Assembly: GCA_944548615.1 (NCBI GenBank)
Contig: OX155960.1
Coordinates: 11,966,365-12,030,364 of the forward strand
Origin: Micropterix aruncella
Lineage: Eukaryota > Arthropoda > Insecta > Lepidoptera > Micropterigidae
Reading direction: 5' to 3'
DNA: 64,000 nucleotides
The notes under the pieces were generated by a model. The model made no database searches. It was not told where the DNA came from and was given only the letters and a program-made list of their open reading frames with translations. The position numbers and the translations under genes were made by a program. Shown here in pieces: positions 60,501 through 64,000 of this stretch (within the stretch, counting starts at the first letter, position 1; every line of letters starts with the position of its first letter).

Positions 60501-60829
60501 CCGATTCCAATCTTCTTTTCGGCAGTCAAATCACCACGTGACAGACGGTGGAAGAATTGATTTAGGATGTTGTTTTATTTGATATTTTTGGTTTTTAAAT
60601 AGTATAAAAATATTGGTAAACAATTTATATACTAGGCGGATATTCATAATCGCCGAATGAATTAGCGGGAATTACACTTTACTTACTTAAATTTCGAAAA
60701 AACTGTCAAAATTTGAAAATTATTTTGTTTTGTTGGGTAGGGGCCAAAATTTTGTCAGAATCGTGATATCTCTTACCGTTTAGGAGATATCGTGGATTTT
60801 CTCTTTTTCCAAATTTTTAACGAAACCAC
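57528..60829 (-). repeat. Family 2 repeats, inverted tandem arm (~530-bp period)
   Basis: All landmarks appear as reverse complements. 'ggcggatattcataatcg' starts near 57574, 58109, 58682, 59208, 59740, 60268 and 60635, giving steps of 535, 573, 526, 532, 528 and 367 bp. This is a short tandem array of a ~530-bp unit with one enlarged and one shortened member. The arm ends at 'aacgaaaccac' and abuts an old satellite unit at 60829/60830. ORFs here are short and AT-driven and are not annotated as genes. Confidence 0.88.
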
Positions 60830-63800
60830 ATATAGCACTTCTCTGCCGCTATAGAAAAAACGCCAAATGACCGAGGGGTAAAAATGCAGATCTACAAGAC
60901 AGGGTACCCGGGTTCGAAACCTATTTTTTTTCGTTTTTTTCTTCTCCCTATATTACTAAAATAGTATTCACATTTCAAAAAACACATTAATTTAGCTCTC
61001 TCTATTTTAGTTTTTTTTATCGAAAATTAAAATTTTAGTACCAACTGTCAAATTTGAAAATTCGAATTTCAAATTTAGTACCTACTGTCAAATTTGAAAA
61101 TTAAAATTTCATGCCAGTTCCTACCGGTGTATTCCAAAGGTTGCACCAGGAATATAGAAAAAATATTTGACAAATCATAAATAGCACTTCTCTGCCGCTA
61201 TAAAAAAACGCCAAATGGTCGAGGGATAAAAACACTGTTTTACAGGACAGGGTACCCGGGTTCGAAACCTCGTCAGGACGCATTTTTTTTGTTGTCCCTA
61301 TATAACTAAAATATTATAAACATTTCAAAATACACATTATTTTAACTCTCTCTATTTTAGATTTTTATATCAAAAATTAAAATTTTAGTACCAACTGTCA
61401 AATTTGAAAATTCTAAATTTCTAATTTAATAACAACTGTCAAATGTGAAAATTCAAATTTCATGCCAGATGCTACTGGTGGTTTCCAAAGGTTGCACCAG
61501 GAATATAGAAAAAATATCTGACAAAACATATATAGCACTTCTCTGCCGCTATAGAAAAAACGCCAAATGGTCGAGGGGTAAAAACACTGTTCTACAGGAC
61601 AGGGTACCCGGGTTCGAAACCTCGTCAGGACTCATTTTTTTTTGATTTTTTTTTCTCCCTATATTACTAAAATAGAATTAACATTTCAAAAAACACATTA
61701 TTATAGCTCTCTCTATTTTAGTTTTTTTTAACGAAAATTAAAATTTTAGTAGCAATTGTCAAATTTGAAAATTCGAATTTCAAATTTAGTACCAACTGTC
61801 AAATTTGAAAATTAAAATTTCATGTTAGTACCTACCGGTGGTTTCCAAAGGTTGCACCAGGAATATAGAAAAAATATCTAACAAATCATAAATAGCACTT
61901 CTCTGCCGCTATAAAAAAAAACCGAATGGTCGAGGGGTAAAAACATTGTTTTACAGGACAGGGTACCCGGGTCCGAAACCTCGTCAGCACTTATTTTTTT
62001 TTTTCGTTTTTTTCTTCTCCCTATATTACTAAAATAGTATTCACATTTCAAAAAACACATTAATTTAGCTGTCTCTATTTTAGTTTTTTTTTATAGAAAA
62101 TTAAAATTTTAGTACCTACTGTCAAATTTGAAAATTCGAATTTCAAATTTAGTCCCAACTGTCAAAGTTGAAAATTCGAATTTCAAATTTATTACCAACT
62201 GTCAAATTTGAAAATTCAAATTTCATGCCAGGTCCTACCGGTGGTTTCAAAAGGTTGCACCAGGAATATAGAAAATATATCTGACAAAACATATATAGCA
62301 CTTCTCTGCCGCTATAGAAAAAACGCCAAAACCTCGTCAGGACTCATTTTTTTCGTTTTTTCTTCTCCCTATATTACTAAAATAGTATTCACATTTCAAA
62401 AAACACATTAATTTAGCTCTCTCTATTCTAGTTTTTTTTAATCGAAAATTAAAATTTTAGTACCAATTGTCAAATTTGAAAATTCGAATTTCAAATTTAG
62501 TACCAACTGTCAAAGTTGAAAATTCGAATTTCAAATTTATTACCAACTGTCAAATTTGAAAATTCAAATTTCATGCCAGATCCTACCGGTGGTTTCAAAA
62601 GGTTGCACCAGGAATATAGAAAATATATCTGACAAAACATATATAGCACTTCTCTGCCGCTATAAAAAAACGCCAAACGGTCGAGGGATAAAAACACTGT
62701 TTTACAGGACAGGGTACCCGGGTTCGAAACCTCGTCAGAACGCATTTTTTTTTCTTGTCCCTATATAACTAAAATATTATAAACATTTCAAAATACACAT
62801 TATTTTAACTCTCTCTATTTTAGATTTCTTTATCAAAAATTTAAATTTTAGTACCAACTGTCAAATCTGAACATTCGAATTTCTAATTTAATAACAACTG
62901 TCAAATGTGAAAATTCAAATTTCATGCCAGATGCTACTGGTGGTTTCCAAAGGTTGCACCAGGAATATAGAAAATATACCCGACAAAACATATATAGCAC
63001 TTCTCTGCCGCTATAGTAAAAACGACAAATGGCCGAGGGGTAACAACGCTGAATATATCTGACAAAACATATATAGCACTTCTGCCGCTATAGAAAAAAC
63101 GCCAAAACCTCGTCAGGACTCATTTTTTCGTTTTTTCTTCTCTCTATATTACTAAAATAGTATTCACATTTCAAAAAACACATTAATTTAGCTCTCTCTA
63201 TTCTAGTTTTTTTTTATCAAAAATTAAAATTTTAGTACCACCTGTCAAATTTGAAAATTCGAATTTCAAATTTAATACCAACTGTCAAATTTGAAAATCC
63301 AAATTTCATGCCAGATGCTACCGGTGGTTTCCAAAGGTTGCACCAGGAATATATAAAAAATATCTGACAAAACATATATAGCACTTCTCTGCCGCTGTAG
63401 AAAAAACGCCAAATGGCCGAGGGGTAAAAACGCTGATTTACAGGACAGGGTACCCGGGTCCGAAACCTCGTCAGGACTCATTTTTTTTTCGTTTTTTCTT
63501 CTCCCTATATTACTAAAACAGTATTCATATTTCAAAAAACACATTAATTTAGCTCTCTCTATTTTAGTTTTTTTTTAACGAAAATTAAAATTTTAGTACC
63601 ACTGTCAAATTTGAAAATTCGAATTTCAAATTTAGTAACAACTGTCAAATTTGAAAATTCAAATTTCATGCCAGATCCTACCGGTGGTTTCCAAAGGTTG
63701 CACTAGGAATATAGAAAATATATCTGACAAGACATATATAGCACTTCTCTGCCGCTATAGAAAAAACGCCAAATGGCCGAGGGGTAAAAACCCAGATCTA

Positions 63801-64000
63801 CAAGACAGGGTACCCGGGTTCGAAACCTTGTCAGGACTCATTTCTTTTTTTGGTTTTTTTCTTCTCCCTATATTACTAAAATAGAATTCACATTTCAAAA
63901 AACACATTAATTTAGCTCTCTCTATTCTAGTTTTTTTTTATCGAAAATTCAAATTTTACTACCAACTGTCAAATTTGAAAATTCGAATTTCAAATTTAAT
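60830..64000 (+). repeat. Old, diverged copies of the satellite (no GC block)
   Basis: About ten complete or broken units of ~350-400 bp, with 'agcacttctctgccgc' near 60834, 61183, 61534, 61893, 62297, 62646, 62997, 63074, 63377 and 63737. They share with the young array 'tctgacaaaacatatatag', 'cgccaaatgg', GGGTACCCGGGTTCGA and 'atgccagatcctaccggtgg', but differ in length, indels and many bases. The GC-rich G4 block is missing. In its place are one to three tandem ~40-bp units of 'agtaccaactgtcaaattt' plus a palindromic 'gaaaattcgaatttc'. Two units are internally deleted through the A/B-box region (near 62330 and 63105). Confidence 0.93.
61568..61643 (+). promoter_or_regulatory. tRNA-like Pol III promoter and T9 in an old satellite unit
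   Basis: A box TGGTCGAGGGG (61568-61578), B box GGTTCGAAACC (61611-61621) at the same 43-bp offset, and a T9 run at 61635-61643. The B box fits the consensus, and the two boxes keep their spacing even though flanking sequence has diverged strongly. Some other old units have decayed boxes ('gggtccgaaacc' near 61970 and 63456; 'cggtcgaggga' near 62678). Confidence 0.6.

Noticed and set aside
59438..60560. Short ORFs in family 2 repeats (for example 59438-59707 and 60347-60529)
   Set aside because: The frames are not shared between neighbouring repeat copies, which have indels in different places; they are chance openings.
60830..63990. Heat-shock elements in the 'gaaaattcgaatttc' sub-repeats
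   Set aside because: The GAA/TTC modules are not in the alternating 5-bp spacing of functional elements; the pattern is explained by an AT-rich near-palindrome.

Overview
The window looks like heterochromatic or repeat-rich DNA from an animal nuclear genome, most likely an insect and plausibly a moth or butterfly. The clues are AT-rich DNA with no long intact gene, a LINE 3' end finishing in an (AAAT)n tail, a non-autonomous hAT element with a clean 8-bp target duplication, GT/AG splice-like signals and very large tandem arrays. The lepidopteran placement is inference. I see no bacterial genes, no CRISPR, no rRNA and no canonical tRNA.

Layout. (1) 1-48497: one uninterrupted head-to-tail satellite of about 125 monomers of 376-388 bp. 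It has three zones: A (1-10460, regular 386-bp monomers), B (10461-40023, several monomer types in higher-order blocks) and C (40024-48497, a 4.55-kb block present twice). Nearly every monomer carries three things: a GC-rich block with a canonical G-quadruplex motif, a tRNA-like A box plus B box at tRNA spacing, and a T9 tract about 15 bp after the B box. The ~100-codon minus-strand ORFs and the shorter plus-strand ORFs of the array are by-products of its homogeneity. (2) 48498-60829: an island of other repeats. It opens with family 2 (48498-49379, plus orientation), a dispersed ~530-bp repeat containing a GATATCTC/GAGATATC hairpin. Next is a 689-bp tandem repeat with exon-like signals (49547-52911), into which a LINE fragment and a 765-bp hAT MITE have inserted. 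A possible terminal exon follows at 53803, then a cluster of large foldbacks (54397-55436). The island closes with family 2 again, in plus orientation to about 57527 and then inverted to 60829. (3) 60830-64000: about ten strongly diverged, rearranged units of the same satellite. They keep the A/B boxes and T tract but lack the GC-rich block and instead have extra AT-rich palindromic sub-repeats.

The most notable observation is that comparing old and young units of one satellite shows what was gained before or during the large amplification, a G4-forming block, and what was retained, a Pol III-like internal promoter with terminator. The array would then be a tandem set of potential ~75-80-nt small-RNA units. 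This is a sequence-based hypothesis. Array length and order also depend on the assembly being right.
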